The translations under genes were made by a program, and so were the position numbers. Below the pieces are notes generated by a model. The model made no database searches. It was not told where the DNA came from and was given only the letters and a program-made list of their open reading frames with translations. A DNA stretch of 64,000 nt from Catonia carolina (lineage: Eukaryota > Arthropoda > Insecta > Hemiptera > Achilidae). The stretch is taken from the NCBI GenBank assembly GCA_035578175.1, contig JAQMRL010000002.1, positions 136,948,171 through 137,012,170 on the forward strand, in the 5' to 3' direction. Position 1 is the first letter of the stretch, and each line of letters starts with the position of its first letter. This document shows positions 23,760 to 36,942 of the stretch, piece after piece.

Positions 23760-26700
23760 GACCAATCATGAAAAACGTGTTTTTTGGGTTCAGAGGGTCT
23801 GAAAACGTGTGTATCTGGTGAAAACTCGATTTTGAAAAATCAACATGAAAACAATACTTTACTTCCTATATATTCATACAGGAAAGTGAAAGTAAAAAAA
23901 TCAAGGCACCTTAAAAAAGATTAGTGAAATTTATTATACGAAATAGAATCATTATAATAGTTTAATATTTTCCAAACACACAATTTATTTTATATATTGA
24001 AACTTTTAAATCAGGTGATATTTTTAAAGCACATATTAATTTCCAATCTTATCTTTATATAGGCTTTTTATAATTATTATACCAATACGTTATTATACAT
24101 TTAAATTTACATAAATTTGTTCATTGGACCGTGTTATTTTAAAATAACACATTATTGCCGCTAATTAGATGTTACTCATTAGAGAAAGTACAGTCAATAA
24201 TTTGTTTTTGTTGCATTATGTTTTATTTCCATCGTAAACAAATAATGAAAACATTTTTTTATTGTATGTATTGATTTAAAAATGTATGAATCATTATTGT
24301 AAACAATTTATTGTGTAACATGATAACTTGTGAAGAATATTCAAATTAAGCAATTATTTTTTGTTATTGTTTAAAGCTGTTAAGGTCATTCATCATGTTA
24401 TAGCGACATCTAATTATAATATTAATATGAATTTTTTTTTTTTTTTTTGGTTTAACGAAATTAATATGAAAAAAATTAGTATGAAGTTATAATAACATTT
24501 TAAATAAGGTCTGGATTTTTACTTCGTCTTTCCTATATAAATATATAGGAAGGAAAGTATTGTTTTTAAAGAAAGACTCGCCACTCCAGCGGCGCTTCGC
24601 GCCGCTTACGTGTCTCGACCTCAGAGGGGTAGGTGGATCAGAATTCATAAGTGGATCAGAACCATTTGCCACAAGGTGAAGTTCGGCCGCCAAAGGGACT
24701 GGGTGGATCACAATATTTAAAAATTTCAAGATATGAAAGTTTAAAGATGAAGTTTAAAGTTTCAAAATTTAAAATTTGAAGGTTTTACAATTTTAGGTTA
24801 ATGTTTAAAGTTTCAAAATTTCAACTTTAAATGTTGTGGTTTGAATGTATGATACTTTGAGTTTTTCGTTTTCTCATGCGACCTAAAGATTTTCGGGTTA
24901 CCAAATTTTTATGTAATTTTCTTCGCTAAATAACATGTTTAAAAAAAATTTGTATTCCAAAAATTTGTAACAAATACAATAAAAAAGGTGTTCAGTATTA
25001 CAATAGATTCAAATACCCGCGCCGTCGATCATTCTAGAATATGATCTTCCCGCTCTATCAAAACCCTAATATTGATTCTGCATCGATTACATCACTAATT
25101 AGTTCTACGCATGTGTGATCCTTGATCACGTGGCTCGCGCTCCGCCAATAGCAAAATTAGACCAATTTCCCGTGCTCACTCCGCCATTGTTCCTTTCTTC
25201 CCGAATCTCCTTCTCTTCAAGTCAAACCAGCTAACTGTTCGGTCGCGGTTCAACGGACGCTCGCAGCCTCGAGTGCTGGCGTCACCTCCATTTAACGCGT
25301 TGGATATTCCAACTTAATGTTGCCGTTAACACGTTAGTTACGGCCCCAAGCAACGAAGCTATTCATTGTGAACGCGCTTACAATTATATAACGAACTATT
25401 CATGGTCTTTATTCAATTAATTATCGGACTTTGTGCAATTTGTGTAACCTCGTGTCTCGAACTTGTAAACCGTTATCCTAACTGCAATTATCCAAGTGTT
25501 AGCAGTGCTTTATGTTTACTCTTAACGTGCTCTTGTTTATTGTGTGAAATCTGTACAGATCTAATCGAACATTTAGTGTTTTCCTACAACGGCGTCCACG
25601 AATTGAAGCATCCTGGGAAATCTACGCACTCAAAATCGAGTAAGTACTGCTAAACTCATCATTAATTGCAGTGTTATTCCCTGTATATGTTCCTGTCTAT
25701 CCTCCAAACTTCCCCATTCCTTAATGAGCAAAGCGTTACGCCTAATGTGCACGTCGAAGTCACATTGCGCCTTTTGTTTCCCGGTTGTACAAGATCCAAC
25801 CACCTTAACGAATCTAGCAGATGTAGAAATCATAATACCATTTGATTACCGCATCGAACAAAAGGTTTTTTTAAAAAATCTTACATTGTTTAATTTTTTT
25901 TAGAAATCGAACCTTACTTTCCGAATAACCATCGTACATTCAAGTTTCTATGAGATTTAATTGTTTTTTTACTCTCTCTTGCCTATATGAATACCTATAT
26001 AGGAAGGAAAGTATTGTTTTCATGTCAATTTTTCGAAATCGAGTTTTCACCGGATCTACACGTTTTCAGACCCCCTAAATCTAAAAAACATGTTTTTAGC
26101 GATTGGTCTGTGTGTGTGTGTGTGAACAGAATATCTCAAGAATGGAACATCGTACGAACTCGAAACTTAAAACTTAAGTTAGACACCATTACTGGACCCG
26201 ACACGAACATTTTCATCAAAATCGGTCTACCGGAAGTAGTAGTTCATTCGTGTCATTTTTCACTTTTTTGCGATTTTCTCAAAAACTGGTCCTAAATTTT
26301 TTTTTTAAATCCCCTGGTTTACTAAATTTTTTATGCTCTACAAGTTAGGGTAGGCGCCATGTTTGCTGAAATTCTTGGTGAGGCTGTTTTTATGTAAAAA
26401 AATTGTTTTTTTAAGATTGCGACTTTAATATGCATTTTAGCCCAAAAATTTATATAATAAAAGTTGTAGAGAATTTAAAATCCTACAACTTTTATTTCAG
26501 ACATTTTTTTGTATAACGCTCAGTTTAGCGGTAATTAGCAATTTTCTGTTTTTTTCTCATGAAAACTTGTGAAAAATCAATTTTTTTAAGATTTCGGCCT
26601 TAGTATGCATTTTACAACAAAAGTGTATAAAATCAAATTTATAGGAAATAAAAGATCTACAACTTTTATTTACAACATTTTTCTCTACCGAGCCTAGTTT

Positions 26701-28351
26701 AGCGTGAATGAGTGATTTTTCCGTATTTTTAAGCCAACTGGAGGATTTTCAGTTTGTCTTTCACTCATGATTAAAATTAGGTTATGTTTATTGAGGTTAG
26801 TTTTTTGCTTATTTCTAATGTTAGGTATTGTTAATTATTTGCATTGGCAAGAGAAAGTTGTGTGATTGGTTCACACCAGATTTTTTTTTTTTATAAAGAG
26901 AAAAATATCATTTAAAAGACAGACCGTATTTTAAAAAAATACCTCGTAGTTCATCGTTTTGTATTAAAACCTATAAGTCTTCAATAGTACCAATAATACT
27001 AAAGTTTTAAGCCTTGTTATGTGATAATGATTAAATATCACTTTGTTAAAATACTTCTACATGTTTTAATGTAAAGGAGCCTCTTTCCTTCTAACGAACA
27101 AAGCCAACTTAATTAGTCCTAAATTAATTATAATAACTTTGTGAAATTTATTTAAATTGTGGATGTAAAGAAATCTTTTTTTGTTTTAATTTTATTTTTC
27201 AAGGTTATTCCTAATTACTTAAAACACTACTTCTTGTAGATATTTTAGATTTGTTTTATAGAATCCTAAAATATTGTATTCTTTATTCAAAAATAAATCC
27301 TTATAATCCTGCAGCTTAAAATCAATACTATTTTATCTAATAAATTTCACTAACCTTTTTTAAGCTGCCTTTATTTTTTATTTATCACTTACACACGTTT
27401 CGGTGGATCCACCATCATCATCAGAGTATGAGGTATGGCTATTAAATAATGAGACTGACGTAAAAAATGTTATTTTTATTTTATATTTAATCACTTATTG
27501 TCACCTTCAATATACACTCCTTCTCTATCCCTACAACGCTCCATGAAAATTTTCCATTGTTGGAAACAGGGCTAGAAGTCATCTTCTGTCAGCTCCTTCA
27601 ACACATGCCGCTTTCTCTTTTACAGCTTCCACAGACTCAAATCTTGTCCTTTTTAATGCAGATTTCACCTTAGGGAACAGGTAGAAGATAATAACATGTG
27701 ATGAAACATGGTTTTTTACTTATGATCCGGAAATGAAGCGCCAATCCATGCCCTGGAAGAGTTGAATTTCACCAAGAGCCAAAAAAGCTCGAATGAGCAA
27801 GTCAAAATTTAAAGCAATGATGACTGTTTTTTTTTTTTTTGATATCCATAGGATTGTGTACCTTCACTGGGTTCCTGAAGGTCAAACAATTATACAATAT
27901 TACTACCTTGAGGTACTTTCTAAACTATGTCAAAGAGTAAGGAAAAAACGCCCCAAAATGTAGAAGGACAGGTTCTCCACTAAGACAATGCGCCAGCTCA
28001 TTCCGCGTTATCTGTCAAGAGGTTCCTAGCCAAGTACAGCATCTTGGTGTCAGAACATCCTCCTTCTTCACCAGATCTTGCACCATGTGACTACTACCTG
28101 TTCTCTAAAGTGAAATCTGCATTAAAAGGGACAAGATTTGAGTCTGTGGAAGCTGTAAAAGAAAAAGCGGCACGTGTCCCGAAGGAGCTGACAGTAGATG
28201 ACTTCCAGCACTGTTTCCAACAATGGACAAATTCGCATGGAGCATTTTAGGGATAGAGAAGGAGTGTATATTGAAGGTGACAATAAGTGATTATGTATAA
28301 AATTAAAATAAAATTTTTTACGTCAGTCTCGTTATTTAATAGCCACACCTC

Positions 28352-28388
<37 letters not shown>

Positions 28389-31300
28389 GCCCTCATTGGA
28401 GCAAAATTAATCGATTTATAGAAGATCCCTAGTTATTCCTCTTATTTGCCCAGTAGTTCTTCATCCTCTGCGACACTCTCGCCCTATCCTCCACAGTCCA
28501 ATGTCTGTTTGTCTGCCTTTTAGGTACTTCTGGAAATTTCGTGTTTGGATTTTTGATCTTATATCCTTCTTCTCTGTTCAAAATCTGTGTCTCTGAGATA
28601 TCCAGGTCCTGCAGATCCTGTTGAACTTCCTCAAACCAGGCGTACTTGACTTTGGTTTTCAAAAAGAAATCCAGTACCTGTCTGGTAAATCTGGATTCTG
28701 GCATTCTCCTAAGATGTCCAAAGAACCCAACTCTTCTCTTCCTCATTATCTCGGAAATTTCCTCATTTTCCCTCTTTGACTCACAGCCAAAGTTGTAACT
28801 CGAAATGCTTTACATTTCACATGGTTGACAACCAGACAGTCGGAATATGGAAGGTCTTCTTGGGATAAATCCACCGCCTGGCGAAGGACAGGGAAGCTGG
28901 CATTCGGATCCGGTGGGCCAGCACCACACCTCGTATATTATACCGTTTGAAACTAAAAAATGTTTAAATTTGTAGATGTTACATCTTAATTCATTTGTAC
29001 AAAAAGTTTTAATCCATATTTTTTTAATGAGTTGAACTTACAAAAACCTTTAGTAAATGGAAAATTTCATTTTTATTTAATTTTTTTTAGTAATAAATGA
29101 TTGCTAGTACGGTTTTCCAGGTGCTTCATATTATATATCAAGAGCAGTGTACATGAATGATAGTTGATATTTTGTTTGCATTTTATATTTGTAAAGACAG
29201 CGTTGTGAATTTCAAGGGAGGATCTGATTGTAAAATCTGGAAAATATGAGCAAATAGAACGTACAGTAATAATATGATAATATTTGAGCCTAAAACTAGA
29301 AGGGAATCCAACAGGCTGTGTTTGGATGAGGACAGGTGCCAAAAGTTGGAACACCTAAAAAATATGTGGGCGAAAAGGAAAGTAGCATGAATAAAACAAC
29401 TTACACACTTCAGGAATAAGAAGAACCAATTACAGAAAGGACTGGCTCAGAAATTAGATTAAAGTGATTCTATGAGGTCGTAAAAGCAAAAATAAGACAG
29501 CATTTTACTTTCATTCCTATTTATTGATCTAAACTCTTGCAATTTTTGTTGTTTTGTTGGTCTGTTCTATAATAGATTTGTTTAATTCTTTTTTTTTTAG
29601 ATCGTTGTCTCTAATTTCCGCCAGTATGAAGGTATTGCACTGCATGCTGTTCCTATGGTTTTGGCATTACTTTTGGGATCCTGGAGTGATAAGCATGGAC
29701 GGAAATTTCCAATGTTATTAGGGTTATCTGGTGCTTTATTTTATGCTCTTATGATAATTGTTAATACTTTACAAGGTTATTAATTTTTTTATCATTACTT
29801 GTTTTTATTAATTTTAAATTGTGTTTAAGTTTAACATTTTTAAAACATTTATAATAAAATGTTCTGTTATCCTTCATAAGATAATGGGTTCAGAGATAGT
29901 AGATGTGTTGTACAAGTTATTTGGACAAGAAAAACTAATGATTTATGGAATTGATTAGAGAAAGAAGACCAAAATACTACGAATACCTGTAAAGAATGGA
30001 TGACAAATAACTGACAAAAAAAACTTTTAAAACACTAAACAATAGACCTAAGGTGTAGAATAAGTGGTTTAAGGATGCCAAAAAGGATAATGTGAAAAAT
30101 GGAATAACCGAGAAAACATAATTGATCACACCTAAATCAGACAACTGATTACTGACATTAAGGGCTTCCATGAAGAGTAAAACAGAACTCCGGGTGGACA
30201 GAAAAAAAGGAGAAAAGCATTTCAGTGAAAGAATGTGGGCTACAAAAGAAGCTTCCAGAAACGTCTAAAATTTGCCCTATACAGATAAATATGTTTTGTG
30301 TATTGTATATCTGCTGGAAACAAATTTATGTTTTCTGTAGCTGATTTAAAATAAGTTTCACTCAGAACTGGTATTTGCAGTTTTTAGGAATGCCTTGGTG
30401 ATGCCAAATGTAATATCTTAATCCCATTTTTAGTACTAGCTTGAAGATTATGAAGAGATTAAATTGTTGGTTCAATGTTTTTCGTGACAGTTTCAACCTT
30501 TGCTTTTTTTTGGAACTTAAAATAAATGATAAGTTGACAGTATTTACAGTTCAATTTAAAAGTATATACAATATATTACATTGTATTTACATATAGATAA
30601 AGTAGGAATTTTCCTCAATTTTATTCAGCAAGTTTTTACTAGTCAGTCTGCTGTTTATTATTAAAGCAAACACTGTGATATCCATTAATGCAGTTTTATG
30701 TGACATTAAAAGTTTGATTCACGTTTGTTTTAATATATCAGAAGATTTTTAAGGATTGATGACTTATAAAAACATGTGATCTGGTCATTTTTTTCACAAA
30801 CCGTATTCTTCTTAACCTATTTAAATTTTATGCCATAAAAAATCCAGTAAAGTTTTCTTATAGAGTAGCGTGCAAATTAATCTGAACACAGATGTTATGT
30901 AATGAAAAGTTACTTTATTTTTGAAATAATTTGTATATTCTATTTGTTAATGTTTAATAACTAATATGGCCACCTTTGTTGTTTATTAGTTCATGTATGC
31001 GATTTGGTATAGATTCAATTAGTGTACGGCACATTTTTTTAATTTCTTCGTCATGAAACCATACCGATATTATTGCTGCAATGAGGTTATTTTTTGTAGT
31101 ACAGTCCATTTTTGAGAGTCGTTTTTTCACTATTGCCCAAAGATTTTCAATCGGGCTTATATCTGGGGAATTACCTGGCCATGTCAACACTAACATTTTC
31201 TTGTTCGAAAAATCCTTTCACTTTTTTGGCAGTATGGCATGGCGATAAATCTTGTTGAAACACTCCATTGCCGGTGGAAATTTTGTTTGCAGTTGTGGGA

Positions 31301-34300
31301 CAACCTTTGACTTAAGAATTTTGATATATTCATTGCTTTTTAGCATACCATTTACTGGGACTAATGAACAAGGACCTTCAAGTGTGCAACAACTCCAAAA
31401 CATTTTTTTCCGGGGATGTTTAACTGATTGCTGGATATGAGCCGGTAATGTTCTTTCATCTGCTGATTTCCGAACGTAAAGATGGGATTCATCGGAAAAC
31501 ATTACATTTTTCCAGTCTGCAACAGTCCACTTAGCATGTGCTTTGGCCCACAATAACCGTTTTTATGCATATTGCGTGGGTCAAAAGTAGTTTTTTAGCT
31601 GGTCGACGAGCTTTCCGTCCAGCATCAAGAAGTCGGGTCTTAACAGTTGCAACATGCAAAATTGTTCCATTGGCTGCAATCTGTCGATTTAAGTCCAAAG
31701 CACTTAATGGTGGATTCACTTTAATTGTTCTCACTAATAACCGATCCTGAGTCGCAGTGGTTTTTCTTTTACGGCCACATTTTCCTGTCCTTCAAGGTGA
31801 AAAGGAACGAGTTTCTCGAAATTGTTTTAATATAGCATTCACTGTCCCTAGTCCAACGCCACACTCTGAAGCTATTTGTCATTGTGTCATGCCGGTACAC
31901 TCGGAGAGAGAAATAATTTTTGAACGTTTTCTTGGAGTTACATCCATTGTTACAATACCATTTTCCTGTGGGGATATGTTAAACAACTTGTTTATGTTCC
32001 TCCCTTACCTCGTGACATTGATGAACTAAAAAACAGAATATCAGCTATCGGCTAGATGTCGTCCGTGCAGCCAATGGAGGACATATTGAACATTTATGAT
32101 AGATTTTCATAAACTTATGTCTTTTGTGAGTAATTTTGTATGTAATTTGTTGGTGTTAAGCCATTCTTCTTAATAAATAATCTATATAAAATCGGGTCAT
32201 TCTTTTTGGTACACATGGTATATTACATAAACAGACACAAAAACAGTATATGAATGTATCATAAAAAAATGAAATACACTTGTATAAACCACTACTTATA
32301 TCACAAAATTGCTACAGATGAAGAACAACTTCACACTGCACATACAGGTTACAGAATGTGTGTGGTTAGCAGTGTAGCCACAACATAGAAAAAAACAAAA
32401 AATTTCCTGTGTTCAGATTAATTTGCACGCTACTGTATTTCTATAGGATCAGTCAATGTGATTTTGGTTAAGTGTTTTGTAGTTCTAATAAAAAATGGTC
32501 TTGTGATTCTGTTTATGACAATAGTTTGATGACAGAATGCTAGTAATTTAGATTATGGCCTAACTTAAACCAAAATTGTTTATATCTATAATTTAATTAT
32601 GTGTTCCCACTAGTTTCCAAAAATTCTCACGAGAGTGTACAGAACTGTACGACTGGATAGTGTTCTGACATTTCATACCCAGTTCTTTTGACTACTATGG
32701 TCCTTGAGCCCATATGGACTGCCTACTACTTGTTCCTGCTCATGAAATGCGAGCTTGGTGGTAAGCACTTTGAAATGTGATGATGACGCAAAAACTTCTG
32801 TAAAGTTATGACTATCTTTACTGGCGGGATGTTTCTTTGAGGAAGGTTTAAGTAAGTTGGTCACCCCCTACAACTGCCTGAACAATAGTGGAAATTGTGT
32901 AGAAAAGTAATTTAACACATGATTTTTCATATTAAAATAAAATTGTCTTGAAAAAATATTTAAGTATTTTTTTTTTGAAACTGTATTTACTTTCCAGACA
33001 TGCCTCATATATCACTATCCCTACAAGACTGTTAAATTACCGTTGTGTTCTTACTGATTTCAGACTGGCCACTGGAAGTGGTACTGTTTACCGCTACATT
33101 CCCATCAGCTATGACTGGATCTTCATTGGCTATATTTTTAGCAGCTTTCACGTACATATCTGATATCACTAAACCTAATAATCGCACTTCCCGTGTCACT
33201 TTACTTGAAGTATCCTACCTCATTACTATGCCTACTGGATTAGCTGCAGGTAAATGTATATTTTGTAGCGGTTAAGTATGTCTAACCACTCTTGCATTGT
33301 TTTCTCTTATTCCCATATTAGTCAATGAACTTTTATTAATCTTTAGGTTTATCTCTTTTTATTTCACAGAATGTAACTTTTCAATTTAAATTTGTTTTTT
33401 TAGGAAGCTAAGACATTAAACCAAGTTACTTGAGAAATATAAGGCTTGGTTAGCATTTACAACAAGAATCGATAAGTATTTACAATAAAAATGAGATATA
33501 AAACATTACTAAACACCGTAAATAAATTGGAAAAAAATAATCCAAACTTTTCTTGTTAGTTTGTTACAGCTGTGCCCATCTTTCACATCTCACATACCTC
33601 CCTTCTCTATCCATCCAATCCTTTTTATTCAATTTCCGGTCTCACTTGGCCACACTATGATTCCAGAGGCCTACCACGTCTTTTCGTTCTCCATCCTTTG
33701 TGCACGACCCCAACCATTTCAGACTTTTTTATCATCTTCCTTTGTTGTCATGTTTAGTTTCCCAATGATCTCTCTTATTTATGCATCCCTGGCTTGCTCA
33801 ATCCTAGAGATTTGACAATACCTGCATAAGTAGTTCATTTCCACTGCTGTTTTCTTCTGTCTAACCCTCTTTATTATCTCCCATGTCTCCAAGTCATACA
33901 ACAGAACGCTCTGAACCATTGTCTATCAGACAATGGTAATTAAAACTAATAATCTTAAAAATACACAATTGATACAACAACTCGTGCATAAACCGTTGCA
34001 ACAAGCAGGTTATAAAATACAAGAGATCAGCTGTTCAGTGTTGCTTGTATTTCATTTTAACATGGCTTCAATTAGGCAAACTATAACTGATAAGTTGTAC
34101 CATAAACTGGTGATAGACCAAAGATGTAAATTTCTATAGTAATTTATGTGTTCATTGATGCTATGCGACTGCTAAATTCTGATCCGATCGCACTTAGGCA
34201 GAGGTGCATGCAGACTAATGCTTTTATCCCTCGTTAAAATCAAAGGCAGTCTCATGAGTCAAGTAACTATACCCATGATTGATAATCAGTGATGCAGCAA

Positions 34301-36901
34301 CAATGATCGATCAGAGTTACTGTTCAGCCCGGATATACAACCTTTGCTAATGTGTAAATCAGATAAAGTAAAAAATTTGGTGTGAAACACACAACTTTCT
34401 CTTGCCAATGCAAATAATTTAAACAATATAACCTAACATTAGTAATAAAGCATTAGAAATAAACAAAAAACTAACCTCAAAAAACATAACCTTATTTTAA
34501 TCATGTAATGAAAGACGCAAAATGAAAATCAACCTCAGTTTAAAGGCTTAAAAATACGGAAAATCACTCTTTCACACTAAACTAGGCTCTGTAGAGAAAA
34601 ATACTTTAAATAAAAGTTGTAGATCTTTTAATTTCTTATAAAATTGATTATATACACTTGTGTCGTAAAATGCATACTAAGGCCGAAATCCGAAAAAATC
34701 GATTTTTCACACGTTTTCGTGAGAAAAAACAGAAAATTGCTAATTACCACTAAACTAAGCGTTATACAAAAAAATGTTTAAAATAAAAGTTGTAGGATTT
34801 TAAATTCTACATTTTTTTATTGTATAAAGTTTTGCGCTAAAATGCATATTAAAAATGTAATCTTAAAAAAACAACGTTTTTATGTGAAAACAGCCTCACC
34901 AAGAATTTCGGCAAACATGGCGCCTACCCTACCTTGTAAAGCATAAAAAATTTAGTAAACCAGGCGATTTTTAAAAAAAATCGTAGGACCAGTTTTTGAG
35001 AAAATCGCAAAAAAGTGAAAAATTAACACGAATAAATACTACTTCCGGTTGACCGATTTTGATGAAAATGTTCGTGTCAGGTCCGGTAGTGGTATGTAAC
35101 CAAAGTTTCAAGTTCGTACAATGTTCCGTTCTTGAGATATTCTGTTCCCACACACACACAGACCAATCGCTAAAAACATTTTTTTTGGGTTCAGGGGGTC
35201 TGAAAGCGTGTAGATCCAGTGAAAACTCGATTTCCAAAAATCGACATGAAACCAATACTTTCCTTCCTATATATCCATATAGGCAAGAGAAAGTAAAAAT
35301 CTGACAGATTAGTGGAAAAGCTCGCATTGCTGTGATTCTGATCATAGTTGGCTTACTGATTGATTAATATAAAATGTTATGCTGTTTATATTTTACAGGT
35401 TCGTATGTATTCACACACCTTGTGAATCGATCATATACGCTTATGTTTTGCATTCATGCTGTGTTACTCACAATTGCAATAATTTACGCAACTCTGACCA
35501 TGGAGACGTATAGTAACAGATCTGCAGAAACTGGTCGCAGTAGTTATGTTAAAAGCAAAAGTGAAGGAACAAATGTGGTTACAAATGACGAAAGGCCATC
35601 AAGATGTTGTCTCCTTGACATATGGGACTGGAATATTATAGTTGATACATTTAAAACTGTATTTAAAAAGAGAACTGAAAATAGAAGAATGTATTTATTA
35701 TTGATTATATTGGCTATGGGATTTTACACGTTCCAGAGAGGTCAGTTTTATATTATTTTTATTACTGTTGTTAAATATAGTTTTATGTTTGTTTAGGTCA
35801 TCAGCCAAAAGCCTGGTTTGAACCTCTAGAGGTTTTACTAAGTAAATCGAGGAGTGAGGTGGTTTACCAATGCCTTCCTCACTGAGTGGAAAAGTACACT
35901 TATCAGCATGCCAGGCCCTCTGAAAAGCATATATTTTCCACTCTGCAAATGACACTTTCACTTCATTCACTACAGGGTCTGGCTGTATAATGAAATCCAT
36001 TACTTTCAGATGAGATAACTCTGATTAGTGTCTTTTACACCTCTACCTTTTCTGTTCTTAAATGATTGAGTCATTTAATTGGCTGACCATGTGATAAGAA
36101 ACAGAACTATTTATTTTAGCCCTGCAACTAACAGATTGATTGTAAATAATTTGACACTCCACCTGTCTGTTATGGGCAAATAGTTTTATATTACCCAATT
36201 ATGGTCTCTATCAAAAAAAAGAAATATTTAAAAAAAAAATCTGGTGTGAAACACACACATCTTTCTCTTGCCAGTGCAAATAATTAACAATATAACCTAA
36301 CATTAGAAATAAACAAAAAACTAACTGCAATAAACATAACCTAATTTTAATCATGAGTGAAGGATGCAAAATGAAAATCAACCTCTGTTTGGCTTAAAAA
36401 TATGGAAAATCACTCTTTCACGCCAAAAAATGCATACCAAGGCCAAAATCTTTAAAAAATTGATTTTTCACATGTTTTCGTGAGAAAATTGCTAATTACC
36501 GCTAAACTAAGCGTTATACAAAAAAATGTTTGAAATAAAAGTTGTAGAATTTTAAAATCTCTACAACTTTTATTGTGTAAATTGTTGTGCTAAAATGAAT
36601 ATTAAAGCCGCAATCTTAAAAAAAAAAAACATTTTTTAAGGGAAAACAGCCTCTCCAAGAGTTTCAGCAGACATGGCACCAACCTCATCTTGTAGGGCAT
36701 AAAAAAATATAGTATATGAGGCGATTTTTAAAAAAAATCGTAAGAGCTGTTTTTGAGAAAATTGCAAAAAAGTGAAAAATGACACGAATAAACTACTACT
36801 TCCGGTTGACAAATTTTGATGAAAATGTTCAGGTCTGGTCTGGTAGTAGTATCTAACTTAAGTTTTAAGTTTGTGTGATATTCCATTTTTGAGATATACT
36901 G

Positions 36902-36942
<41 letters not shown>

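Noticed and set aside
25402..25653. 83-codon frame as a separate secreted Cys-rich protein gene
   Set aside because: It starts with a hydrophobic stretch but has no recognisable fold or cleavage context, and the island may be an LTR; kept only as part of the unexplained island.
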